From Romboutsia_C sp015668195 (lineage in GTDB: Bacteria > Bacillota > Clostridia > Peptostreptococcales > Peptostreptococcaceae), in assembly GCF_015668195.1 (NCBI RefSeq), contig NZ_JADPFC010000008.1, positions 1-64,000 of the forward strand: a stretch of DNA of 64,000 nt. The letters run 5' to 3'. The position numbers and the translations under genes were made by a program. Below the pieces are notes generated by a model. The model was not told the DNA's origin, ran no database searches, and was given only the letters and a program-made list of their open reading frames with translations. Shown here piece after piece: positions 26,511 through 34,762 of the stretch. Numbering within the stretch: the stretch's first letter is position 1; the number at the start of each line of letters is the position of its first letter.

Positions 26511-28001
26511 TTAAATTCCTTTTATCGATTTGATAAACTCTTCATTATTCTTTGTTCTTTTTAATAATTCTATAACTTTATCTGTAACTTCTAATACAGA
26601 ATTATTACTCATTTCTCTTCTTAATTTATATAAAGCTGACTTCTCTTCTTCTGTAAGTAATAGATCTTCTCTTCTTGTTCCTGACTTATATATATCTACA
26701 GCTGGGAATATTCTTTTTTCAGCTAGCTTTCTATCTAAATTAAGCTCCATATTTCCAGTTCCTTTGAATTCTTCAAATATTACATCATCCATTCTAGAAC
26801 CTGTTTCCACTAAAGCAGTTGCAAGTATAGTTAATGAACCACCTTGTCTAATATTTCTAGCTGCACCAAAGAATTTCTTAGGCCCATGTAATGCTCCTGG
26901 ATCAAGTCCTCCAGATAAAGTTCTTCCTGTTGGAGATATTGTTAAGTTATAAGCTCTCGCAAGTCTAGTTATACTATCTAATAATATAACTACATCCTTT
27001 CCATGTTCAACTAATCTTTGGGCTCTGTTTAATACCATTTCAGCTACTTTAACATGGTGGCTAGATACTTGGTCAAATGTTGAGTATATAACATCTCCAT
27101 TAATAGATTCTCTCATATCAGTAACTTCTTCTGGTCTTTCATCTATAAGAAGTACTATAAGTTCTACATTAGGATGGTTTTTAGCTATACTATTGGCTAC
27201 ATTTTTTAATAAACTTGTCTTACCTGCTTTAGGAGGTGCAACTATTAATCCTCTTTGACCTTTTCCTATAGGAGATATTAAATCTATTAATCTAGTCGCT
27301 ATATCATTTTGATGTCTTTCTAATGTAAGTCTTTCTTCTGGGTATATTGGAGTTAATAATTCAAAAGCCTTTCTTTGTATTGCTGTTTCAGGCTTCTCGT
27401 CATTTATTTTTTGAACATATAAAAGAGCCCTGAACTTTTCTCCTGTTTTAGGGTGTCTAGTTATTCCTTTTATCTTGTCTCCTGTTTTCATATTGAATCT
27501 TCTTATTTGAGAAGGTGATACATAAACATCGCCTTCTGTAGATAAGTAATTTGACCCTCTTAAGAATCCAAACCCATCTGGAAGTATTTCAAGAACCCCT
27601 ACTACCTCATCATCTTTTGATGTGTTAAATTCATCTATTATTTTAGATTCATCTACTACCTTTTGAGTATAGTGTCCTTTATTATTTCTAGTATTATTAT
27701 TTTCTATATGGTTTCTATGATTATTTTCTGTATTATTTCTTTGATATCTATTTTCTGTATTACGATTATTTCTATTTTCTTCGTTTCTTTGTTGACTATT
27801 TCTCTCTTCTTTAACTTCTATTTGTTTAACTTTCTGTTCTTTCTCTACACTGTCTTTTTCTAAACTTTCTTTTATTATATCTATTAATTCATTCTTTTTA
27901 TACTTACTTATAGACTTTATGCCTATTTCTTTTGCTATCTCTTTTAACTGAAGTAGAGTCTTGTCGTCTAATTCAGATACTTTTATGTTATCTATATTCA
28001 A
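26511..28001 (-). CDS. rho: transcription termination factor Rho with Asn-rich insert
   Basis: RNA-dependent helicase for factor-dependent termination, 496 residues from TTG 28001, six nt after AGGAGG. The ATG at 28016 overlaps that site and is unlikely. Order: Rho_N helices (1-45), a charged linker, a low-complexity insert (about 67-114) rich in Asn, Arg and Glu, the RNA-binding cold-shock fold (EVVGVLEILPDGFGFLR) and the RecA-like ATPase (APPKAGKTSL). The insert has about 17 Asn and 4 Gln in 49 residues. A comparable N-rich domain in Clostridium botulinum Rho is known to form a prion. The core motor is intact. Confidence 0.96.
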   Translation of the reverse strand: MNIDNIKVSELDDKTLLQLKEIAKEIGIKSISKYKKNELIDIIKESLEKDSVEKEQKVKQIEVKEERNSQQRNEENRNNRNTENRYQRNNTENNHRNHIENNNTRNNKGHYTQKVVDESKIIDEFNTSKDDEVVGVLEILPDGFGFLRGSNYLSTEGDVYVSPSQIRRFNMKTGDKIKGITRHPKTGEKFRALLYVQKINDEKPETAIQRKAFELLTPIYPEERLTLERHQNDIATRLIDLISPIGKGQRGLIVAPPKAGKTSLLKNVANSIAKNHPNVELIVLLIDERPEEVTDMRESINGDVIYSTFDQVSSHHVKVAEMVLNRAQRLVEHGKDVVILLDSITRLARAYNLTISPTGRTLSGGLDPGALHGPKKFFGAARNIRQGGSLTILATALVETGSRMDDVIFEEFKGTGNMELNLDRKLAEKRIFPAVDIYKSGTRREDLLLTEEEKSALYKLRREMSNNSVLEVTDKVIELLKRTKNNEEFIKSIKGI

Positions 28002-28229
28002 AAGAATCCTCCTCATCTATATCTCTTTATTATATCTTCCATTTAATCTATGGGATTTAAAGGTGTGAAAAAGAAAAGATTTACTTATAATTAATTTTTA
28101 TAATATCACTTATCTTCTATACTGGTCAACATACAAACATGGCTATATAATAATTATTCTATATATTATATATTATACTATTTTTTAAAACTTTAAACTA
28201 TCTATGCATATTTATATTTCCTCGATAAA

Positions 28230-28264
28230 AAAATATAGGCTTATTTGGGCAATAAACCTATATT
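28230..28264 (-). terminator. terminator after glpX
   Basis: AAATATAGG...CCTATATTT hairpin with one mismatch, about 10 nt past the glpX stop on the minus strand. Confidence 0.7.
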
Positions 28265-28274
28265 TATTATACTT

Positions 28275-29276
28275 CTATTCCATATTATATTTTTTCATTA
28301 AATCTATTAATATATCATTTTTATCTAAATTATGTATTGCATCAACAAATCTTATAGTCCCTGTTTTTGCTCTCATAACTACAGACTGCGTCTTAGCCTT
28401 ATTGTTGCCTATTTGTATTACTCCCTTTAATAAATCACCTTCTGTAATTCCTGTAGCAGCAAAGAATAATTCATCTCCTTTTGCTAAGTCATCAATAGTT
28501 AAAACTTTTTGTAAGTCCTCATCAGAGAATCCCATTTCATGGCATCTTTCTCTCTCTTGTTCACTTAAAGGATATATTTGACCTTCCATATCTCCTCCCA
28601 TACATTTTATGGCAGCAGCAGTTATTACACCCTCTGGTCCTCCACCTATTCCCATAAGCATATCTATTCCTGTTTCTTCGAAGCAAGTAGCTATAGCAGC
28701 TGCTACATCCCCATCTCCAAACATTTTTATTCTAGCTCCTAGTTTTCTTGCAGCTTCTATTATATCATTATGTCTTTCTCTATCTTGAACTATTATAGTC
28801 ATTTGAGTTGTTTTTTTACCTAAAGCCTTAGCAACATTTTTTATATTCTCTTCATGAGATTTATTTAGATCTATACTTCCCTTCGCCTTTGGTCCTACTA
28901 TTATTTTTTTCATATAAGTATCTGGTGCATTTAATAAGCTTCCCTTAGCTCCCATGGCTATTACCGATATAGCATTTGGAAGTCCTTTAGCTATTAATGT
29001 AGTCCCATCTAATGGGTCAACTGCTATATCAACTTCCATACTCCCCTTAGTTCTCATACCAACTTTTTCACCAATATAAAGCATTGGTGCTTCATCTAGT
29101 TCACCTTCACCTATAACAACCTCACCATTTATTTTTATTGATTCAAAAGCTCTTCTCATAGCTTCTACTGCTGCTCCATCTGCTCCATTTTTGTCTCCTT
29201 TACCCATGAATTTAGAAGATACTAATGCAGCTGATTCCGTTACCCTAACAAGTTCTAGTGCCAAATTTCTATCCAT
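28275..29276 (-). CDS. glpX: fructose-1,6-bisphosphatase, class II
   Basis: Gluconeogenic phosphatase, 333 residues. The metal and substrate motif DPLDGTTL and GEGELDEAPM match class II enzymes. ATG 29276 has a GGAG six nt upstream. The ATG at 29288 abuts AAGGAG and is less likely. Monocistronic, between rho and the 37-aa peptide gene. Confidence 0.95.
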   Translation of the reverse strand: MDRNLALELVRVTESAALVSSKFMGKGDKNGADGAAVEAMRRAFESIKINGEVVIGEGELDEAPMLYIGEKVGMRTKGSMEVDIAVDPLDGTTLIAKGLPNAISVIAMGAKGSLLNAPDTYMKKIIVGPKAKGSIDLNKSHEENIKNVAKALGKKTTQMTIIVQDRERHNDIIEAARKLGARIKMFGDGDVAAAIATCFEETGIDMLMGIGGGPEGVITAAAIKCMGGDMEGQIYPLSEQERERCHEMGFSDEDLQKVLTIDDLAKGDELFFAATGITEGDLLKGVIQIGNNKAKTQSVVMRAKTGTIRFVDAIHNLDKNDILIDLMKKYNME

Positions 29277-29517
29277 AATATACTCCATCTCCTTAGTTAG
29301 TTTTACTAAGAAAAATTATATATTATATTCGTTAATTAGTAAACATGTGTATCACTTTTTATTATATAGTGTATTATAATAACCCTATACACATTAGTAT
29401 GCTGTATTTTAAATATATTTTTCTTAATTTATCAGATAATAAATCAATATAATTATATATTTTTAATATCTTATAAAAATTTTATATAGAAATATAATTT
29501 AATTTCTTTAAAATAAA

Positions 29518-29539
29518 AAACTAACCAAAAGGTTAGTTT
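29518..29539 (-). terminator. terminator after the 37-aa peptide gene
   Basis: AAACTAACC-AAAA-GGTTAGTTT hairpin followed by a T-run on the minus strand, starting 2 nt past the stop codon. Confidence 0.9.
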
Positions 29540-29540
29540 C

Positions 29541-29654
29541 TTACATCATAGCTGCTAATAATCCAAATAATGTCGTCATGCTAGTAGCAACAAGTACCAC
29601 TACTACTGATATTGCTATAATTTTATTTTTTTTCTTTTGATCTTTTTTCGCCAT
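29541..29654 (-). CDS. small single-pass membrane peptide, 37 aa
   Basis: Found by hand on the minus strand: ATG 29654, TAA 29543-29541. The peptide has a highly basic cytoplasmic start (MAKKDQKKKNK) followed by one hydrophobic segment of about 24 residues and ends in AAMM. GAGGTGG lies five nt upstream, and a perfect intrinsic terminator begins 2 nt after the stop. With both signals tight against it, I think it is a real gene. I do not recognise the family. It could be a small membrane regulator or a toxin-like peptide. No antitoxin RNA was identified. Confidence 0.72.
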   Translation of the reverse strand: MAKKDQKKKNKIIAISVVVVLVATSMTTLFGLLAAMM

Positions 29655-29910
29655 TTATTCCACCTCAAATAAATTATTTATTATATTCTCTACAAATCAA
29701 ATTAATGTATTATAAAAGTTATTCTTTAAAATCTGTCTTCTATATTCTTAGCTGCTATTATACCATATTTGTAAGTATCTTTTAAAACTACTTTTTTAAT
29801 TCAATTATATCCGTTTTGTCTTAATCATATTAGATATGCTTTTAATAGCCTTAAAAAATCATTTTATATTTTTTATATAACTTTCTTTCCATTAATAATT
29901 AATTATATAT
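29655..29910. other. intergenic region upstream of the 37-aa peptide
   Basis: About 255 bp of AT-rich sequence. It should hold the peptide gene's promoter. No further gene, RNA or repeat is evident apart from the terminator beginning at 29911. Confidence 0.4.
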
Positions 29911-29943
29911 AAAAAGCCCTACTTATAATAAATAGGACTTTTT
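29911..29943 (-). terminator. terminator after pepF
   Basis: AAAAAGCCCTA pairs with TAGGACTTTTT, with one wobble pair, 28 nt past the peptidase stop. Confidence 0.8.
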
Positions 29944-29970
29944 ATATAATTATATCACTAATAACCTATA

Positions 29971-31866
29971 TTATTTAACTATAATCCTTTCTAACTCTTT
30001 AACTAATGAGTCAAATTTGTTTATTGTATTTTCTATAGGTTGTGTACTCGTTAAATCTACTCCTGCTTTTTTCAAAAGATTTGTAGGCGAATCCGAACTT
30101 CCTTTCTTTAGAAAATTAATATAATTATCTGATCCATTTTTTAAGATATCTTGTGCAAATGCAACACCTGCACTACATCCTGTAGCATATTTATACACAT
30201 AAAAACTATTATAGAAGTGCGGTATTCTAGACCACCCTACTTTTGCTAATTGATCTAATTCATAATCTTTTCCATAATATTTTTGAAGTAATTTTCCCCA
30301 AGTATCATCTAATACTAGTGTATTTACAACCTCTCCATTTTCCATCATCTCATGTATAATTTTTTCAAACTCAGCATACATAGTCTGAATGAATACTGTG
30401 TCTTTTATTAAGTCTAAATATTGAGTTATATAATATGCCTTTTCTTTATCATTTGTAGCATTCTTTATTAACCCTTCATATAATAAGGCTTCATTAGTTG
30501 TTGATGCTACCTCATGAGTGAATATTGATGGACTTGAATTATAATAATTTTGATTTTTAGAGCTCATATAAGAGTATACTCCATGCCCAAGTTCATGAGC
30601 TAATGTAGATACTGAGCTTAAATTCCCTCCATAATTTAATAATATATATGGATGAGCATCATAAACAGATAAACAATATGCACCAGTTACCTTTTCATCT
30701 TTAGAATATACATCAATCCATCTTTCATTAAAAGCTTTATATACTATATCACTATATTCTTTACCTAAAGGTGCTAATGCTGAATATATAATTCCTTGTG
30801 CTTTTTCATACCCTATACTATTGTCAACACTATCTACTATAGGAACAAACATATCATAATAATATACCTTATCTAAATTAAGAGCCTTTTTTCTCAAAGA
30901 TATATATTTATGCAAACTAGATGTATTATCACTTACAGTTTTGATTAGTCTATCATATACTTTGGTATCTATCCCATCACCTTTTAAATACATATCTAAA
31001 GAGGACTTATATCCTCTTTGAGTAGAATAAAATATATTCTTATTCACTTGTCCTACTAATAGCCCTGCTAAAGTATTTATATTATCATTATAAGATACAA
31101 ATTCATTTTGATAGGCTACTTTTCTTTCATTTCTATCAAAAGATTCTAAGGCTTGACTATACTCAGATGGATTTAAATTTGTTTTTTTGTCCATATTTCT
31201 AAAAAGTTCATATATATACCCTGGTAATGATGTTATTTTCGATACATCTGCAAGTATATTTTCTGAGGTTTGGTCTAGATAATAATCTTTAGAACTTCTG
31301 ATGCTTGATAAATATCTATTATATTTATTTTTTATTTTCTTACTAGATGAGATTTCTTTAAATTCTTTATCTGATAATTTTAGAACTTCTAATTCTAAAC
31401 TTGAACATACCATTCTATAGTCTTTATACACATTATCTAATTTTTCATCCATCGCTAAGTATTTATACGAATTTTTACTTATATCTTTTTTTAATTTTAC
31501 ATATCCTCCAAGCTTATTTAATTTTATATCTAATTTTTCTTTTATTTCTAGTGCAAAATCCAAATGAGTCTTAGACTTTGTAACTTTACCTATATAATTT
31601 TTTAATTCCTTTATGTCTTTTGTAAATTTTTTTAAATCTTTTTCCCATTCAGCATCATTTTTATATAATACTTGTAGATTCCAACACATCTTATTATAGT
31701 CAATAGGTTTCCTATTTTCTTGTTTAGTTTCTTCTTGATTATCTATTGCTATAATACTTTTATTGTACAAAAAATCATTACCATAAGATGTTTTTGGCAT
31801 AGCTCCTATACAAAAAACAGATATAGACAAAATCATAATTGCTTTATAATATATTTTATTGCTCAT
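29971..31866 (-). CDS. pepF: exported oligoendopeptidase F-like M3 peptidase
   Basis: A zinc metallopeptidase of family M3, 631 residues. The HExxH site is H424-E-L-G-H428, with a downstream Glu expected in the following helix (THEVASTTNEALLYE). Unlike the usual cytoplasmic PepF, it opens with a signal peptide (about residues 1-30: basic start, ILSISVFCIGA, then TSYGND), so it probably acts outside the membrane. ATG 31866 has AAAGGATGG upstream. A TTG at 31884 lies before that site. The ribosome site is part of a hairpin (31870-31912). Its role may be turnover of peptides in the medium or during sporulation; not shown. Confidence 0.9.
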   Translation of the reverse strand: MSNKIYYKAIMILSISVFCIGAMPKTSYGNDFLYNKSIIAIDNQEETKQENRKPIDYNKMCWNLQVLYKNDAEWEKDLKKFTKDIKELKNYIGKVTKSKTHLDFALEIKEKLDIKLNKLGGYVKLKKDISKNSYKYLAMDEKLDNVYKDYRMVCSSLELEVLKLSDKEFKEISSSKKIKNKYNRYLSSIRSSKDYYLDQTSENILADVSKITSLPGYIYELFRNMDKKTNLNPSEYSQALESFDRNERKVAYQNEFVSYNDNINTLAGLLVGQVNKNIFYSTQRGYKSSLDMYLKGDGIDTKVYDRLIKTVSDNTSSLHKYISLRKKALNLDKVYYYDMFVPIVDSVDNSIGYEKAQGIIYSALAPLGKEYSDIVYKAFNERWIDVYSKDEKVTGAYCLSVYDAHPYILLNYGGNLSSVSTLAHELGHGVYSYMSSKNQNYYNSSPSIFTHEVASTTNEALLYEGLIKNATNDKEKAYYITQYLDLIKDTVFIQTMYAEFEKIIHEMMENGEVVNTLVLDDTWGKLLQKYYGKDYELDQLAKVGWSRIPHFYNSFYVYKYATGCSAGVAFAQDILKNGSDNYINFLKKGSSDSPTNLLKKAGVDLTSTQPIENTINKFDSLVKELERIIVK

Positions 31867-31869
31867 AAT

Positions 31870-31912
31870 AAGCCATCCTTTCAATAAAATCTACTTACTT
31901 ATAGGATGGCTT
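31870..31912 (-). promoter_or_regulatory. hairpin burying the pepF ribosome-binding site
   Basis: AAGCCATCC and GGATGGCTT pair perfectly over 9 bp across a 25-nt loop, just before the pepF ATG. The downstream arm contains the Shine-Dalgarno (AAAGGATGG). Read on the plus strand, the same element is a terminator-like hairpin followed by six T. It might control pepF translation, or block transcription entering from the left. Confidence 0.55.
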
Positions 31913-31951
31913 TTTTGTTCCTTATTATTCAACTATTACCATTTTAAATAT

Positions 31952-32304
31952 TTATACATAAATACTTTATCCACATACTTATCAACATATTAACAATCTA
32001 TATTACGACAAATATTTAGTTTTTCCAATATTCTTATTCTATCAATTTTTTTTTGATTTTAGTTTTAGATATACTTATTAACAATTATTTAATACTTATC
32101 AACAAGTTTTTGTAAGTTATTCACTTATATTGTTAATAAATATCTTTAGTTTATTTGTATACAATTTCATTGTATCAAAAAAATATTTTTTTACTTATTG
32201 TTTTACTTTGTCGAACTTTGTGTTTTCAATATATATAGACTAATATTGTTCAATCCTAAACTTATCCACATTTTAATAACATATTATTAACAATATGTTG
32301 ATAA
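31952..32304. repeat. cluster of DnaA-box-like 9-mers
   Basis: About 350 bp without genes between spoIIE and pepF. Perfect consensus TTATCCACA occurs at 31967-31975 and 32262-32270. One-mismatch forms are TTATCAACA (31979, 32096 and, reversed, 32296-32304), TTATTCACT (32117) and TTATACATA (31952). The more divergent TTATTAACA occurs at 32075, 32284 and, reversed, at 32131-32139. The stretch is otherwise extremely AT-rich. Such clusters bind DnaA and are found at origins and at initiator-titration sites. Confidence 0.55.
32209..32215. promoter_or_regulatory. possible Spo0A box
   Basis: TGTCGAA, the 0A-box core, lies within the DnaA-box cluster and upstream of pepF. A single 7-mer match is weak evidence; the context (sporulation gene next door, DnaA boxes around) is why it is noted. 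Confidence 0.3.
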
Positions 32305-32305
32305 G

Positions 32306-34675
32306 TTAATTTTTATATATCTTGGTAACTAATACTGTCATATCATCCTCTATAGTTTCTCCTTGCATTTCAAGAGATTTATCTAGTATTAAACTAGCTA
32401 TTTCTTTTGGATTGGTAGTTTGTATATCTTTTATGAAATATATTAACCAGTTATCACCCATATTGTTATTCTTACCAGCATCTAATATTCCATCAGATAC
32501 CATAACTATATAATCACCATCTTTAACCTTTGTAGTCTTTCTATCTAAGTTTATATCACATAAAATCCCCACCGGTAATGATGATGATGATATTAAATCT
32601 ATATCTTTATTATCTCTCATTATATATGTAGGGCATGCCCCCATCTTTATAGTTTCTAGTATTCCTCTTTTTAAATCAACTATTCCTAAATCCAATGTAG
32701 AAAACATCTCATCTGACGATTTTAATAATAACATGTTATTAATTGTGTTAATAACTATTTCATCCTCAATTTTGGCATCCATCATTTTTTCTAATATGTC
32801 TATAGTTATAGATGATTCTTCATATGCTTTTCGACCTTTACCCATTCCATCACTTATGGCCATCATATATTTACTATCTCTTATCTCCATATGTGTATAA
32901 TTATCCCCACATAATATATGTCCATCTTTTGACATTGATATCACTTCAGTTATAGCTTTATATTTTTGACTTCTGCTAAAAGTTATTTTACATTCTTGAC
33001 CTAAAGATCTACATCCAACCTTTTGAGCAGATACACTAGTTCCCATATAATCCGATATAATATGCGTTAGCTTTTTATCGCATAAACATCCATCTACACA
33101 ATTATTTTTATTTATTACTATTTCAAAGTCATCATCACTCTTTGTTATATAATTTATCTTGTTTACTGTTATATAATTTCTTTCTAATTCATCTTTTAAA
33201 TCATTTTCTTTCTCTAAATCTAGTACAATATTATTTTCTAAGTCATAAGATATAGATTTCATAGACTTAGATATACTTCTTATTTGGTTTGCTATTAATT
33301 TTCTACTTTCTGAAAATCTTACTGTCCAGTTATAATCTACTAAAAATAACTTATAATAATTATTTATTGTTTTTATTACTCCCTCTGGAGTTATGCACTC
33401 TTTTATGAAATCCTCTGGTACACTGTCTATTTTAAGCTCCCCTTCTTCCTCTATACTTTGTAATATTTCATTCATAAGAGTATATGTATAATTAAATTTT
33501 AAATCCCAGCATCTTCTTTTCATTCCACAGTTTTTACATTGATCAATATAAATCATATCTATTATACTTGCTATGTCCTTTTGATCTACAACTTTTTCTT
33601 TTTCTCTAATCTTATCAAAAGTATCTGCTATACTATCATAAGCTTTGCTCATATTTAATAATCTATTGTTAGTTAAGCTTTTCATTCTATCTATATAGTC
33701 ATTAACCACTTCATTAGAATTCATATTAACTCTTATTCTATTTTCTATTCTATCAAAAGCTTTCTTTGGTAATAGTAATACTATTAAACACCCTATTAAC
33801 ATATCTCTCACTTGTTGAATATCCAATCCAATACCTAAACTATAACCATACATCATAAACCAAGATAATATATATCCTATTATACAAATATATTTATTTA
33901 ACCTGTTAAAAGCCCCACTTATTAATCCCGATACAGAGAACACCCCCATATATATAGCATTAGTTATATTGCTTATCATAAATGCTATTCCAACTATGAC
34001 CCCAGAAGTAGCTCCCATGGCTGCACCCCCAATAATAGATGCCATGAGAATAAGTATTGTAGACAAGACTGTTTTTAAAGATACTCCTAAAATATACATA
34101 TCTCCAATTCCCATAATACTTAAAGTAACTATTATACTTAAAGATATAATTTCTTCTACATTCATAGTTATTTTCTTATTAGAATTACTCAGTAAATCAA
34201 TGCCATAAGAGAAAATATATATTCCGATAAATACTATAGATGATTCCATAATTGCTATAAAAATATCATATATATATCTATTAGATAAAAGAGCTTGTCC
34301 AATAGATATAGGTAATATAATAAAAGTTCCCACAAGAGCTATCTTCCAGGTTGAATTAATAACTTTAATTTTCTTATTTATTGACATATATATAATTAAG
34401 CATAAAATATACTTCAAAATATAAGGCATAGTATTTCCAGATAAGACTATTCCTAATAATGTTGCCATAAAGGCAGGAAGTCTGTATTTTTCTATCTTAG
34501 ATACATATATGAAAAATGCTAACCCCAAAGGTGCTATAGTATCCATCAAAATAGTCCTACTTAGCAAAAATGCCATAGATATAAATACAATTGTGTTTAA
34601 TTCCATATATCTATTAAATTTTCTATAATTAACTTTAATAGTTTTATCTTTTAATTTTACTGAACTCTTCTCCAT
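32306..34675 (-). CDS. spoIIE: stage II sporulation protein E
   Basis: Membrane PP2C phosphatase that dephosphorylates SpoIIAA and so releases sigma-F in the forespore. 789 residues: about ten membrane helices (roughly 25-310), a central regulatory/FtsZ-interacting region (310-580) and the phosphatase domain (580-789), with metal-binding Asp in MMAISDGMGKG and MVSDGILDAG. ATG 34675 follows GAGGGGGA. The open frame extends 21 codons further up without a ribosome site. That site lies in a strong hairpin (34683-34724). It lies downstream of ppx on the same strand. Confidence 0.96.
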   Translation of the reverse strand: MEKSSVKLKDKTIKVNYRKFNRYMELNTIVFISMAFLLSRTILMDTIAPLGLAFFIYVSKIEKYRLPAFMATLLGIVLSGNTMPYILKYILCLIIYMSINKKIKVINSTWKIALVGTFIILPISIGQALLSNRYIYDIFIAIMESSIVFIGIYIFSYGIDLLSNSNKKITMNVEEIISLSIIVTLSIMGIGDMYILGVSLKTVLSTILILMASIIGGAAMGATSGVIVGIAFMISNITNAIYMGVFSVSGLISGAFNRLNKYICIIGYILSWFMMYGYSLGIGLDIQQVRDMLIGCLIVLLLPKKAFDRIENRIRVNMNSNEVVNDYIDRMKSLTNNRLLNMSKAYDSIADTFDKIREKEKVVDQKDIASIIDMIYIDQCKNCGMKRRCWDLKFNYTYTLMNEILQSIEEEGELKIDSVPEDFIKECITPEGVIKTINNYYKLFLVDYNWTVRFSESRKLIANQIRSISKSMKSISYDLENNIVLDLEKENDLKDELERNYITVNKINYITKSDDDFEIVINKNNCVDGCLCDKKLTHIISDYMGTSVSAQKVGCRSLGQECKITFSRSQKYKAITEVISMSKDGHILCGDNYTHMEIRDSKYMMAISDGMGKGRKAYEESSITIDILEKMMDAKIEDEIVINTINNMLLLKSSDEMFSTLDLGIVDLKRGILETIKMGACPTYIMRDNKDIDLISSSSLPVGILCDINLDRKTTKVKDGDYIVMVSDGILDAGKNNNMGDNWLIYFIKDIQTTNPKEIASLILDKSLEMQGETIEDDMTVLVTKIYKN

Positions 34676-34682
34676 AAAAAAT

Positions 34683-34724
34683 CCCCCTCTTTTGTTTATA
34701 ATGAGATTGTAACAAAAGGGGGGT
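34683..34724 (-). terminator. terminator-like hairpin overlapping the spoIIE ribosome site
   Basis: On the minus strand CCCCCCTTTTGTT pairs with AACAAAAGAGGGGG (13 bp, one bulged A, 14-nt loop), followed by ATTTTTT and then the spoIIE ATG. It has the form of an intrinsic terminator for ppx transcripts. It also contains the spoIIE Shine-Dalgarno, which would be paired in any read-through mRNA. Confidence 0.7.
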
Positions 34725-34762
34725 AATGTTTTTGTCATAATGAGTTCTTCATAATAAAAACA

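Noticed and set aside
31952..32304. Interpretation of the DnaA-box cluster as the chromosomal origin
   Set aside because: No dnaA, dnaN or other origin-associated gene is in the window, and gene orientation places the origin beyond the right edge. A secondary DnaA-binding locus is the safer description.
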